A stretch of DNA of 64,000 nucleotides from Trichopria drosophilae (Eukaryota; Arthropoda; Insecta; Hymenoptera; Diapriidae), in assembly GCA_030407085.1 (NCBI GenBank), contig CM059582.1:161874001-161938000 (forward strand). The letters run 5' to 3'. Each line of letters begins with the position of its first letter. Position 1 is the first letter of the stretch. Made by a program: the position numbers and the translations under genes. The notes under the pieces are model-generated. The model ran no database searches and was not told the DNA's origin. It saw only the letters and a list, made by a program, of their open reading frames with translations. This document shows, in pieces, positions 39,801 to 46,610 of this stretch.

Positions 39801-42800
39801 AGCAGTGGTCCAGCCGACGAAGGCAAGATGAGATTATTAACCAACATTTGCCTAAATGAAAACATTTCACATGGCCGATCCAATATGGCGGCTTTTACAC
39901 GTATTTTTAATGTTATTTCATTTTTTGTATGTTTTTAGTCCTTGACTTTTCTTTTTGAATAGTTTTGTTATATTTATCTCTGTCTGATACCGATTATTCT
40001 TGTAAATAGCAATACAAGACTATATGGAATTCAAAATGGTTGAAAACATTATTTTTTTATTATAATATGGATTTATTATGTATATCTCAGTTTAATATCG
40101 ATTATCCAAGAAAATAACAATACAAGATGATATGGAACTAAAAATAGTAGAATATATTCTATTTTCTGTCATAATCGATGTCAAACTGAGCCAAATATAA
40201 GAAATCTATTGAAAAAGTAAATGTCATGGACTAGAGACATAAAATTAAATGGAAAAAAAACCAAAAAAATGCATGTAAAAGCCGCCATATTGGATCGGCC
40301 ATTTTGAATTTTGACATTCTGCGTCGCTTAAATTTTAGTTATGATCATTATTCCACAGGATCCAGACGCTTGTACCGATCCGACAACGGGAACATTATTA
40401 GCCAGTATGTTAAACAAATAAAAAAATTTAAAAAATCACGTTTTTTTGTGAATTACCCGCCATTTTGAAAAAATCAAACGTCATAGAACAAAACTAAAAT
40501 CAGATTTGAAAAGTACGGACAAAAGTATGTTAGAAAATTTGGTTTTAAAAATTATTTGCTTATAATTACACAGATAAATATTCACTTGAAAACCACAAAA
40601 TTATTGTGGCCCTTCGGCATGAAAAGGGTTAAATGCCTACTCTGAATTTTACTGAAATTTATATGAAATAATAATGAAATTTTACTAAGTTTTAAACCAC
40701 TATTTTGAGTATAATTGCGTTTTCAGTTGTGAAAGTACATGACGGTTATGTTAAATGGTTACGTGTGCGCATGCACAGTTTCCCTTCGCAGTCACTGTCT
40801 GTGTGAAATCACATTATTTCATTGTAAATTTATATTTTTTTTTGTAATTTTACACTGTTTCTAAGGATTTATTCACGTTCAAAGTAGGTCCTGCTGATTA
40901 CCCTGAGCGTAGTAATTTCGTACTACTCTTTTTTACAGTGTACTTCCATACTCAGCAAGATTTTTAAATCGACAAATAATGTCTTCAATTGAGGGGTCCA
41001 GTGCAATAAGGGCACGAGCGCTCGAACCGACCCATCGTGAGTAGTAACAGTCGGTTTTGCAGTTTATTTAATTTATTCTGTTTTGCTTAATAGATAGCAA
41101 TTTGCTGCCACTGACAAAGTTATTGGTATTAAAAATACCTGCAATTTGAGCCATCACTCGTTTCAATTCGATAAAAATTAAGTCTAGATTAAAACTACTA
41201 AATTAAAACAGAATAAATGAAATAAAATGCAAAACCGACTGTTACTACTTACAGTCGATGGGTCGGTTCGAGCGCTCGTTCCCTTATTGCAACGGACCCC
41301 TCAATTGTACTATATAATGTAAATGTAATTAAATGTAATAATTATAAATGGTAAGCCTTATAAGAAGATGGTTATAATGGAATTTTAGCAAATAATTCTT
41401 GACCTTAGCCACAATGCGATTGCCACATATTACAAATTCCAACTATCAAATCCTGACATTCTTAATATGATGTATCAATTTTGTTTAGCGAATTGTACAA
41501 TTTCTGTCAAATACAGATCTACTTATGTCTTTTCCTTTCCAAACTATTCCATACTCTATTTAAAATTGTTGTATCCTTCATAAATTTATTCATAGAAAAA
41601 CATGTGCAGTGGCCCTCCCCTTATTTTAACTCTATTATTTTAACTTTCTTTTGTCCCTTATGTTAACTTCTTCCCCTCGTGAGTTCCCCCACCATTCGCC
41701 ATTTGAAAGTGTTCAAGACTGCTGTTTGCGCCTGCGCATACAGGTGAAGAAAGACGCCACTATATCTCCTCTCCCTGTTTTTATTCTCTCATACTGCCAG
41801 TGGTGAGGATGAGGGGAAGCGGTAAAATAAGGGAAGAAGCCGCCATCTTCCTTGACTCGAAAAGTTAAAATAAGGGGAGGGCCACTGTACCTGAAGTTCT
41901 GAACGTTCAAATGAACGAAATATTTTTTTGCATATATTTTTTTTCAAGTGTTACTTTTGTAACTGAAATTAAAAAGGTAGATAAAAAGATATTTTTATAA
42001 GAATTAATTATTTGATATGTAAAGTAATATTTTACAATAAAATTATAATTTAAAGACAGTTTTAATAATAATTTTGTTCAATTGAATGTTCAGAACTTCC
42101 GGCACATGGAAATACAATAATTTTTTTTGTGTTCTTCGACTCAAGCAAGCATAGAACACAATAAGTAGCAACATTTTGTGAAACCCATTTCTATACGAGA
42201 TACAAAACAATATTGACGGATAAATTATAAAAGCAAATAATCTTTAATTTTTTTCGAAGCTTTTTATTCTGTATACAAGCATTTCTACATTTTTATTAAA
42301 TTTATGTTTTTTATGAATTTATGAAGATAAAAATTAGTCAAATTACATCTAGTATTCACCAATATTTGGACTTAATCTAACTGCCACAATCGTCGGAATC
42401 ATGTTTAATTACAAAATTCTGGCAGATTAAATTTTTTCAAAAAACATAATAGAACCAAAAATGAAATTTTTTCAGAAATTTATGAAGATTTTGATGAAAA
42501 AAAAATTTTTAAATCTATTTTTTTGTACTAAATATACATTTCAATTAATTTTTGTTTTAATGCTAAATATACTATTATGAATCTCGGAATTTAATTTTAA
42601 ATGAGCGATTTTCATTTAAAAAAACTTTTTCGCAGCTAATTAATCTAATTTATAATATTTGCAAATTATTGCAATATCTCACATCGCAGAATTTAAACAA
42701 AGCTCTTAGACTTAGGTATATGAGTAACTCCAAAAATTCACGCTGTGTTGTATCATGTCAACGATTTTCTTACGAAGCATTCAAAATTGGGTTTCTACAG

Positions 42801-44958
42801 CAAACAAGCTATGGAGTCGGTCCATTTCGATTTTAAAAGTATATGGAATAAGTACAAAGTAAAGATTGATCATCCACAATATTCGTAATATTTGTTGACC
42901 GCCGTTTACGAATTCAATGGTCTTTGTACAGTAGAACCTCTCTTATTCTAATTGTCCAGCCTCTTTTATTCTAACCGTTCCTCCACAAGTCTTCTCCCAC
43001 TATCACACAAAAAGTCAACGAAAAATATTGTCCACGAATCACAAGCTCGCAAGCAAAGTAAGTGGGGGTAAGGGGAAAATTAGAATAAGAGAGGTCGGCG
43101 CCATCTTGAAAAACTTTACTAATTAGAATAAGACAGGTCCTACTGTATATAATTACATTTCCAGTTTTAATGTATTAAAAATGTAGATTAATGTTTTATT
43201 GTTAGTTAATTATATTTACTGTTTCATTTTATCAACATAATCAGCATCAAAATTTCATTAAACACTAATTACATAAAAAAAACTCAGTTTTAATTAAAAA
43301 TCTCTTATTTATAATTAAATATATAAAAGAACTGACGTAATATTATATTTTATTAGTTTACAGAGATTCATAATACATATATTTAGCATTAAAAATTAGG
43401 ATAAACTTCCGAAAACGTCCCTTAACCGATTTTAATGTAGATTGGTATACTTGCGAATTTTGGTGCGCTGATTACGAAAATGATAGTGAAAATTGGCACA
43501 AATTTGATTTTCTTGGTAAAAACCATAAAAAACCACCATAATTTATGGTTTTTTTTTCACTTATCTCGCAAAATACTCAAAATTTCGGAAAATTCTTCAA
43601 ATAAAAGTGTAGTAATTTAGTAAAATAAAAATAATTCAGTTAAAAAATTACATTTAAACATTTTTTTTTTTCCTGAAAAAAATTCCTGAAAAAATAATTT
43701 CATTTTTGGTTCTAATATGTTTTTTTGCAAGTCAAAGAATGATAATCCATAAAAAAATTTCGTATGTCAGGACTTTGTAATTAAACTTGGTTCTGACGTA
43801 CTGTAGTGCAATTTTTGTCTATGGAACTTAATATAAATGTGTTTTTCGTAGTTTAAAAGATTTGTAAAAAATTCAATTATGTAAAGTATTTTGACAAGTT
43901 TCTTTTCTCTTTTCACTGAGTTATTTGCTATTGTTACACGTTTAATATACAATGCAATGACAAATGATTATAAAGGGCCGTTGATCCGTATAAATAAATA
44001 ATAAATGTAATATCTTTCTAGATATAGATCAATTGAAAGTATTGTTTTTAATTTCTAGAGATCAGTCGTATAAAGTGTTCTAACAATATTGTCGAGTTGC
44101 AGGTAAATCAGTATTTTACGCTTGCCAAATACGTTTTAATACAATTTATGTACCTGAAGTTCCGAACGTTCAGTGAGCAATGTCTAAAAGGCGTCACTAT
44201 AATAAAATACATACTTCTTATGATTATAAAGAAATAAACATATAAAAATGCAGAAATTATTAATTGGATATGTTTTAATGCTGGAAAAACACAATTATTT
44301 GATTATTTTGTCACTACGATAGTGAATGATGCATATGAGAAATCATTCATTGAACGTTGGAAACTTCAGGTATATTACAATTTATTGCATGACAAAATCA
44401 GACAAGTTTTAATTTTTTGACAAGTTGAAATGTAAAATACATAAGATTTGTTTGCATTCTATTGCGTATCGCGTATTTCGTCGTATTTTTGTCAAACTCG
44501 CTAATTGTCAAACCGTGTCAAAAATTGTTTACCATTTTTGGAGAAAAAACAAGAATAGACTTATATTTTATCAATTGGTATTTATTTACACTTTGCAATA
44601 TTAATGACATGTTTTCGGTGAGTCGATAAAAGTTGCTGATCGAAGGGCTCGAAGAATATATGATATTTTGGAGAGATGTGAGATAAATGTAAAAATGCAG
44701 GGAAATTAGGGATTGCCTTAGGGTACGGATAAAATACTCACCCTCCTCGACGGATTCGTCGGGTGTGGACGAGCAGGTTTGAGCGTTGGTTTGATTTTGT
44801 TGATTTTGCCGATTATCCCGTAATTGTGTAAAAAAGTCGACGGCGTAATCGATGATGTCCGCGGGTTGCTGAAGGAGGTAGCTGATCGTGAACTCCAGGA
44901 GGACGTCTCGCAATTCGTCCGGCACAATAATCCTACCAGAGTTCCGTTGACAACTCAT
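9700..44958 (-). CDS. Pka-R2: cAMP-dependent protein kinase type II regulatory subunit, 8 coding exons
   Basis: This subunit holds the PKA catalytic subunit inactive and releases it when cAMP binds; its N terminus docks to A-kinase anchoring proteins. Join on the minus strand: 44742-44958, 34073-34164, 17521-17604, 17329-17435, 16885-17143, 16651-16809, 15704-15806, 9700-9830. All introns are GT-AG and in frame, giving 383 residues, close to the usual RII size (about 380-400). Visible domains: dimerization/docking at about 10-50, inhibitor site RRKS with Ser85 at 82-85, cAMP site A cassette FGELA...PRAATV at 193-208 (Glu195, Arg204), cAMP site B cassette LGELA...PRAAS at 316-330 (Glu318, Arg327), and the RII-type C terminus. 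A serine after RRK marks type II; type I subunits have a pseudosubstrate residue there. The start is the ATG at 44956-44958, preceded by GTGAAA; an in-frame GTG lies two codons upstream and is not a plausible start. Introns 1, 2 and 7 are large (10.6, 16.5 and 5.9 kb) and full of transposon remnants. Confidence 0.96.
10481..10704 (-). mobile_element. Retroposed insertion (SINE or truncated LINE 3' end) with 13-bp target duplications
   Basis: TAATGATTATTAT occurs at 10481-10493 and again at 10692-10704. The roughly 198 bp between is GC-richer than the surroundings and, read on the minus strand, ends in a (TGTA)n simple repeat directly at the duplication. A long target duplication plus a microsatellite-like tail at one end is the hallmark of target-primed reverse transcription. 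No coding sequence or RNA polymerase III box is recognised, so family assignment is open. Confidence 0.6.
11748..13012. mobile_element. TTAA-type element with CCACTTGAGCGG end, right end lost
   Basis: TTAA at 11748-11751 is followed by CCACTTGAGCGGCGAG, related to the family A end. The segment 11965-12060 pairs inverted with 12895-13010 (shared GACAAAATCGGATTTGGCCG and AACTAAGTGAC), so the element is a foldback. The right arm stops near 13012 without the terminal 200 bp or so. Modules of the ATGGCGG type occur at 12100-12220 and 12680-12910. The hairpin at 12337-12521 is nested in its centre. Confidence 0.65.
12337..12521. mobile_element. Short hairpin MITE nested in the 11.7-13.0 kb element
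   Basis: The left arm GGGGAATAAAGTTCCGAAAA and the inverted right arm TTTTCGGAACTTTAATCCCC pair, and the stem continues through ACCCGAAAGG and ATTTCGATAT. About 185 bp in total with outer ACAGT at the ends, like CAGT-ended mariner/pogo MITEs. Confidence 0.7.
15704..15806 (-). CDS. Pka-R2: Pka-R2 coding exon 7: cAMP site B cassette
   Basis: 103 nt, residues 307-340 plus one base of codon 341: [20 protein letters not shown] then [14 protein letters not shown]. It carries the second phosphate-binding cassette with Glu318 and Arg327. The position before GEL is Leu, where vertebrate RIIs have Phe, a conservative change. The acceptor is TCTAATGTAG and the donor GTGAGT (phase 1). Confidence 0.95.
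15807..16650 (-). other. Pka-R2 intron 6 (844 nt)
   Basis: AT-rich intron, GTGAGT to TCTAATGTAG. The only feature that stands out is the pair of CRE-like sites at 16309-16327. Confidence 0.9.
16309..16327. promoter_or_regulatory. CRE-like pair in intron 6
   Basis: TGACGTA at 16309-16315 and a full palindromic CRE, TGACGTCA, at 16320-16327. The palindrome is the consensus for CREB/ATF bZIP factors, which PKA phosphorylates, so feedback is conceivable but entirely inferred. Confidence 0.3.
16651..16809 (-). CDS. Pka-R2: Pka-R2 coding exon 6: cAMP-binding domain B, first half
   Basis: 159 nt, residues 254-306: [20 protein letters not shown], then [20 protein letters not shown] and [13 protein letters not shown]. 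This is the B-domain N-terminal helix and first barrel strands. The acceptor is TCATTATAG and the donor GTGAGT; both ends are phase 0. The 75-nt intron before it is the shortest in the gene. Confidence 0.95.
16885..17143 (-). CDS. Pka-R2: Pka-R2 coding exon 5: cAMP site A cassette
   Basis: 259 nt, residues 167 (split) to 253. Contains the phosphate-binding cassette [16 protein letters not shown] (193-208); Glu195 contacts the ribose 2'-OH and Arg204 the cyclic phosphate in known structures. The linker helices run to [12 protein letters not shown]. The acceptor is TTTTGCACAG and the donor GTAAGA (phase 0). Confidence 0.97.
17329..17435 (-). CDS. Pka-R2: Pka-R2 coding exon 4: cAMP-binding domain A
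   Basis: 107 nt, residues 132-166 plus two bases of codon 167: [20 protein letters not shown] then [15 protein letters not shown]. This is the start of the A-domain beta barrel, with the typical [14 protein letters not shown] strand-turn-strand. The donor is GTAATT (phase 2); the acceptor is TTCCATTCCAG. Confidence 0.95.
17521..17604 (-). CDS. Pka-R2: Pka-R2 coding exon 3: start of cAMP-binding domain A
   Basis: 84 nt, residues 104-131, [20 protein letters not shown] then LLFRSLEQ. The YPKTDEQR...LFRSL segment is the conserved N-terminal helical part of the RII A domain. The acceptor is TTTTCCAG and the donor GTACGA; both ends are phase 0. It is separated from exon 4 by an 85-nt intron. Confidence 0.95.
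17729..18090. mobile_element. Foldback MITE, TACACTGAAG / TACACAGAAAAAA family, copy 1
   Basis: The ends are TACACTGAAGAAAATTAGTC and, inverted, TACACAGAAAAAAATAAGTC. Both are followed by TTAAAATTGTTAC-type sequence and a long stem (AGGTGAGGCTTAATTT; AAAATTAACGCAATT). A related copy lies at 19032-19336. Both are in intron 2. Confidence 0.8.
18474..18960. repeat. Inverted repeat, arms about 150 bp
   Basis: The segment 18474-18635 is repeated inverted at about 18803-18960. Shared landmarks are GAGGATTCAAACTGCG, AAATGTAAAAATA and AACCATTGCTTTTTTCGAAT (one strand). A third partial match, GTTTGAATCCTCTAGAGG, lies near 18725. Probably a foldback transposon; I could not fix its ends. Confidence 0.7.
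19032..19336. mobile_element. Foldback MITE, TACACAGAAAAAA family, copy 2
   Basis: Starts TACACAGAAAAAAGTCTTAA and ends with the inverse (TTAAAACTTTTTTTTCTGTATA). TTACATCTCAAATTAAGC is repeated inverted near the right end. Same family as 17729-18090. Confidence 0.8.
20028..20270. mobile_element. Foldback MITE with GTGAAAATTCACT motifs
   Basis: AATTTCTTGCAGTGAAAATT at the left pairs with AATTTTCACTCCAAGAAATT at the right. The stem continues through GAGCAACTCTCGTGAAAGAG and its inverse. Locally palindromic GAGTGAAAATTCACTC units recur inside. A degraded relative may lie at 25885-25985. Confidence 0.75.
21540..21960. promoter_or_regulatory. Less AT-rich islet in intron 2 with E-box, CRE and TATA-like motifs
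   Basis: A CpG-containing stretch in otherwise AT-rich intron. It contains TATATATA near 21614, CACGTG near 21656, a full CRE TGACGTCA at 21664-21671 and several ACGTAC repeats near 21850-21875. The open frames here (21539-21922, 21717-21929) resemble no protein. It could be an enhancer, an alternative promoter or a decayed insertion. Confidence 0.3.
26363..26436 (+). repeat. tRNA-like sequence, probably a SINE head or tRNA pseudogene
   Basis: TGGCTCAGGCGGTTA fits the A box and GAGTTCGATCCCC the B box of RNA polymerase III promoters. The would-be anticodon arm reads CTGGA-CTACGAA, but its 3' half (GTCGTAG) does not pair, the T stem is weak and the acceptor ends do not match. It is therefore not a working tRNA gene. 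The loop would hold ACG, suggesting descent from tRNA-Arg. A B-box-like remnant GGTTCGATTCCCGTCTGG also occurs at 53623-53640. Confidence 0.55.
28345..28947. mobile_element. Two tandem palindromic MITE copies (ACAGGACCACAAA ends)
   Basis: Copy 1 is about 28345-28629 and copy 2 about 28666-28947. Each is itself a near-perfect palindrome with the core GAAAACGAATCCG...GCCCGATTTGG...TTTTCGAGATATC and its inverse. The outermost ends ACAGGACCACAAA and TTTGTGGTCCTGT also pair. The open frame 28392-28586 is only a product of the palindrome. Confidence 0.8.
30843..30960 (+). mobile_element. Possible 3' end of a non-LTR retrotransposon
   Basis: A GC-richer block with CCCACGGATTCGTCAGTTGG and GGAGACCCTGCCCAATACAC, followed by CGAAACTAATCGTAAATAAA and an (AATA)-rich tail. 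This organisation resembles Jockey/I-type LINE 3' ends. No coding part is attached and the assignment is tentative. Confidence 0.35.
31662..33250. mobile_element. TTAA-flanked element, family A, copy 2, inserted in the LINE
   Basis: TTAA at 31662-31665 and 33247-33250. The ends are CCACTTCAATGGTAATGG and, inverted, CCACTTCAGTGGTAGCC. Inside are the nested family B element (31769-32591) and four forward ATGGCGG-type modules at about 32625-33090, spaced about 120-150 bp. Removing the element and one TTAA joins GAATTTAAGTATGAA in the LINE reading frame. Family A copy 1 is at 3532-4886; both share GATACATTACCA/TGGTAATGGATCAT near an end. Confidence 0.9.
31765..32595. mobile_element. TTAA-flanked foldback element, family B (CCCTTTGCGGCAT ends)
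   Basis: TTAA at 31765-31768 and 32592-32595 brackets 823 bp. The terminal repeats are exact: CCCTTTGCGGCAT and ATGCCGCAAAGGG. The left half carries two ATGGCGG-type modules forward (about 31813-31890 and 31918-31995) and the right half two in reverse (about 32128-32205 and 32247-32315), so the element is mirror-symmetric. Piggybac-like target site, no transposase. Confidence 0.9.
34073..34164 (-). CDS. Pka-R2: Pka-R2 coding exon 2: inhibitor site and acidic linker
   Basis: 92 nt, residues 73 (split) to 103: [20 protein letters not shown] followed by an Asp/Glu run. RRKSV is the autophosphorylated substrate-like sequence that occupies the catalytic cleft, with Ser85 as acceptor. The acceptor is TTTTTTCAG and the donor GTAAGA (phase 0 exit). 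The exon is too short to stand out as an open frame. It is isolated by 10.6 kb upstream and 16.5 kb downstream introns. The tail of an antisense LINE ends about 30 bp past its donor. Confidence 0.95.
37241..37777. mobile_element. TTAA-flanked element with AAAGAGCCACCC ends
   Basis: TTAAAGAGCCACCCTAAAAA at the left and the inverse of TTTTGGGTGGCTCTTTTTAA at the right, about 537 bp, with TTAA at both limits. The interior is AT-rich. The open frame at 37337-37534 (minus) is Lys-rich low-complexity sequence without a family match that I can see. Confidence 0.6.
38225..39100. mobile_element. Large palindrome with nested CACTGTAAAAAATCC element and partial duplication
   Basis: The arms around a centre near 38610 pair for roughly 350 bp each: the ACCCCCAAATAGAAGGAAAT side with the TTTCCTTCTATTTACC side. 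The inner 38501-38717 looks like a complete MITE with CASTGTAAAAAATCC ends. Its right half recurs at about 38970-39098, giving a second TGGGTTATTTCATTACGGAT block. Together these suggest one foldback family inserted in or recombined with itself. Confidence 0.7.
39685..39868. repeat. 62-bp direct duplication inside a 24-bp inverted repeat
   Basis: Two units sharing GTGGTCCAGCC, GAAGGC and CAACCAAC/TTAACCAAC begin near 39733 and 39795, a 62-bp period. They are flanked by GAAATTTTTTCATTTAGGCA at 39685 and the inverse TGCCTAAATGAAAACATTTC ending at 39868. The unit is less AT-rich than its surroundings. Confidence 0.7.
39866..40632. mobile_element. Foldback region ending in a TTAA-type terminus
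   Basis: GGCCGATCCAATATGGCGGC at about 39873 is repeated inverted at about 40277 (GCCGCCATATTGGATCGGCC). The flanking sequence also pairs, giving a foldback of about 440 bp. The segment ends at 40629-40632 with GGCATGAAAAGGG-TTAA, which looks like the right end of a CCCTTTTCATGCC element; I did not find its left end. Confidence 0.5.
40991..41302. mobile_element. Foldback MITE with GAGGGGTCC ends
   Basis: The terminal arms pair over more than 70 bp. Landmarks are GAGGGGTCCAGTGCAATAAG on the left and CTTATTGCAACGGACCCCTC on the right, then CGAGCGCTCGAACCGACCCA and AACAGTCGGTTTTGCA with their inverses. AATT on both sides may be the target duplication. 312 bp. Confidence 0.85.
41607..41887. mobile_element. 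MITE with CAGTGGCCCTCCCC ends (pogo/mariner-like)
   Basis: CAGTGGCCCTCCCCTTATTT begins the left end and AAATAAGGGGAGGGCCACTG closes the right, an exact 20-bp repeat continuing through TAAC. TA follows on the right; the left site is TG, probably mutated. The interior reads like the CAGT-ended MITEs at 42929 and 60045. Confidence 0.85.
41890..42102. mobile_element. MITE with CCTGAAGTTC ends, copy 1
   Basis: CCTGAAGTTCTGAACGTTCA at the left pairs with TGTTCAGAACTTCCGG at the right. It shares the TA at 41888-41889 with the neighbouring CAGTGGCCC element, so one was inserted at the edge of the other. The interior is AT-rich and its right end is eroded. Confidence 0.7.
42929..43145. mobile_element. 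MITE with CAGTAGAACCTC ends (pogo-like)
   Basis: CAGTAGAACCTCTCTTATTC at the left, and at the right GAATAAGACAGGTCCTACTG, flanked by TA at 42927-42928 and 43146-43147. 217 bp. CAGT ends with TA duplication are typical of pogo/Tigger-type elements. Confidence 0.85.
44153..44370. mobile_element. MITE with CCTGAAGTTC ends, copy 2
   Basis: CCTGAAGTTCCGAACGTTCA at the left and TGAACGTTGGAAACTTCAGG at the right, flanked by TA at 44151-44152 and 44371-44372. 218 bp; same family as 41890-42102. It lies about 370 bp inside intron 1 from the exon 1 donor. Confidence 0.85.
44742..44958 (-). CDS. Pka-R2: Pka-R2 coding exon 1: dimerization/docking domain
   Basis: Encodes residues 1-72 plus the first base of codon 73. 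It begins [18 protein letters not shown] and continues with [20 protein letters not shown], the RII helix-turn-helix that forms the X-type four-helix bundle and binds AKAP helices. After about residue 50 comes a Gln/Asn-rich linker with no predicted fold. The exon ends GAGGAGG before GTGAGT (intron phase 1). The ATG has A at -3. Reading past the donor would add only intronic codons, so the longer open frame down to 44518 is not coding. Confidence 0.95.
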
Positions 44959-45900
44959 TTTCACTGGGATCGTTCGGCTACTGCATAAAAGGCGAGAAAG
45001 TTTCGCGAAAGACGGAAATTCGACCGGTGGTCAAAAGCTACGGGACGGGTTTTCTCTTTTCCTCAGCCCCTAAGGGTCGAACCGTACCTAGAGCGACCCG
45101 GAGTATGTAGCTGCGCTAGAAGGCCGTCGCGCGCACTCAATTTTCTCTGACCGCGATCCCTCGCCGGATTTTCGTTCGCGCAAAAAAGGGCGAGTCCGAA
45201 GATCGGGAGGTGAGATCGGTTCCTCACAATTTTCATTCACATTCGACAGAATCGTCAGATCGCGAAGATGGCGACCATTTGGCACAGACGACTGACGAAT
45301 TGACGATTCGATTAGACGGATCCCTCCGACGACTCCGCGCACCCTCGACGCTCTATCTCTCTCTCGCCCGGCCACCGTTGCACGTAATGCCGTTATGGCG
45401 ACTGCCGGAAGAACATCGAACTAGAGAATCGCCGCGACTTGGAGTTTCCCGCTCTCCTCCGATCTCACGGAAAAGCGGTTGAGATTCCGATTTCTTTTTT
45501 TTTTTTTGTATATATAGCGACGGACCTTCCCACCTTCCGGTTTACTGCACCGGAAATGATGATGCCGCTCTGATGGCAGGCGCACGAGCTCGATGCACGA
45601 ACTGCGCGCGACCGCAAGATCGGAAAATCAATGGACATCGGGAGAGAATTCTGAATTCGTGCCATTGCGTCGCTTTGCGACCTTACATCTTTTTCCTGCC
45701 TATGTCGAATCGAAAAATATCGAAATTTAAACTTATCTTTACTTTAAGCAATGCCAACAAAAAAAAGGGATCTTTTAGTTTCATTTTTGTGACGAAACGG
45801 TACCGTGGCCTTTTTATCGACCGGGAATATCCTTGATAAAATGGCGGGAAATTTAAATCGCGCACATTGTCTCATGCGTCCTTCCTGCTACTACTTACGC
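44959..45900 (-). promoter_or_regulatory. Pka-R2 5'UTR and promoter region
   Basis: A less AT-rich, CpG-containing island directly upstream of the start codon, in contrast to the AT-rich flanks. On the minus strand TATATATA lies at 45509-45516 next to a T/A homopolymer, which would put transcription start near 45480 if used. Open frames here (45088-45375 minus, 45210-45482 plus, 45573-45836 plus) overlap on both strands and match nothing I recognise. A second donor-like GTAAGT lies at 45893-45898 (minus), so a more distal first exon is also possible. Confidence 0.5.
44981..45087 (-). other. Possible 107-nt intron in the Pka-R2 5'UTR
   Basis: On the minus strand CTAG/GTACGG at 45088/45087 could be a donor, and TTTCTCGCCTTTTATGCAG ending at 44981 is a strong pyrimidine-rich acceptor, 22 nt before the ATG. 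Splicing here is inferred from the sites alone. Confidence 0.4.
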
Positions 45901-45994
45901 GGGTTCACTAAAAAAACGATTTATTAACCTATTAGCGCCAAGATAGACGCATATTTTACATCAGTCTGAGCTTCGATAATTTATATATAAACAT

Positions 45995-46610
45995 TAGGGT
46001 GTCCGTTATTTTGGCGATTTTTGAAATTTGTACGGGACCCCCCCTAACTTTTTAGTGCCAAAAATAAAAAAAATTTTGATGCTAATAAAAAGTCTCTACG
46101 ATGATTTTAAGTGAAGGCTCATCGACGTTGAAAATTAACCCACAAATCTTATGGGAAAACAAATTTTGTTACTATTTCTTCGGCCATTTCCACCACGGTC
46201 CCTCTAAAATTAAGGCAAATGAGATAACTTTTCTTGTATTTTTTCCACGTAAAATGAGACTACTCAGATCAAATTTTATCAATTTCCGGCCACTTACAAT
46301 TCGGAAATCTATGGTTTATAATTTTAGAAATATTCGAATAGAGATTTTGTAATTTTATTGAGAGATTTTCGATTTTTTTTTTCATTTTTTGAGTGCAAAA
46401 TTATTGAAGTTATAAGTGGAATAACTCGACCGGAAATTGAAATTTTGATAACAAAATTTGTTTTCCCATAAGATTTGTGGGTTAATTTTCAACGTCGATG
46501 AGCCTTCACTTAAATCATCGTAGAGACTTTTTATTAGCGTCAACATTTTTGTTATTTTTTGTAATAATGATGTCCCGTACAAATTTCCAAAATCGTCAAA
46601 ATTTTCAAAT
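45995..46610. mobile_element. Foldback element just upstream of the Pka-R2 promoter region
   Basis: ATTTTTGAAATTTGTACGGGAC near 46016 pairs with GTCCCGTACAAATTTCCAAAAT near 46572. The long stem includes GAAGGCTCATCGACGTTGAA and its inverse. The arms exceed 160 bp and the centre also pairs (TTTCCGGCC/CCGGAAAT). The open frames at 46101-46352 and 46382-46582 are the two arms read in opposite directions. Confidence 0.8.

Larger units (their letters stand above)
34165..44741 (-). other. Pka-R2 intron 1 (10.6 kb)
   Basis: AT-rich intron, GTGAGT to TTTTTTCAG. It contains foldback elements at 37241-37777, 38225-39100, 39685-40312, 40991-41302, 41607-41887, 41890-42102, 42929-43145 and 44153-44370, listed separately. 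The stretches 34200-37240 and 43150-44150 hold no gene or repeat that I recognise. Confidence 0.9.

Noticed and set aside
41713..41910. 65-codon minus-strand frame
   Set aside because: It lies within the CAGTGGCCC MITE and runs across its end.
44518..44741. Continuation of the exon 1 frame beyond the donor
   Set aside because: A strong GTGAGT donor follows GAGGAGG, and joining to exon 2 restores the known RII sequence; the read-through part is AT-rich intron.
44718..44927. 69-codon frame overlapping exon 1
   Set aside because: Different reading frame of the same DNA as the docking domain; a shadow.
45088..45836. Arg/Ser-rich open frames in the promoter region
   Set aside because: Frames on both strands in a CpG-rich 5' region, with no recognisable family; the Arg/Ser bias reflects composition.
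46101..46582. Two opposing frames with identical segments
   Set aside because: They are the two arms of one foldback element.
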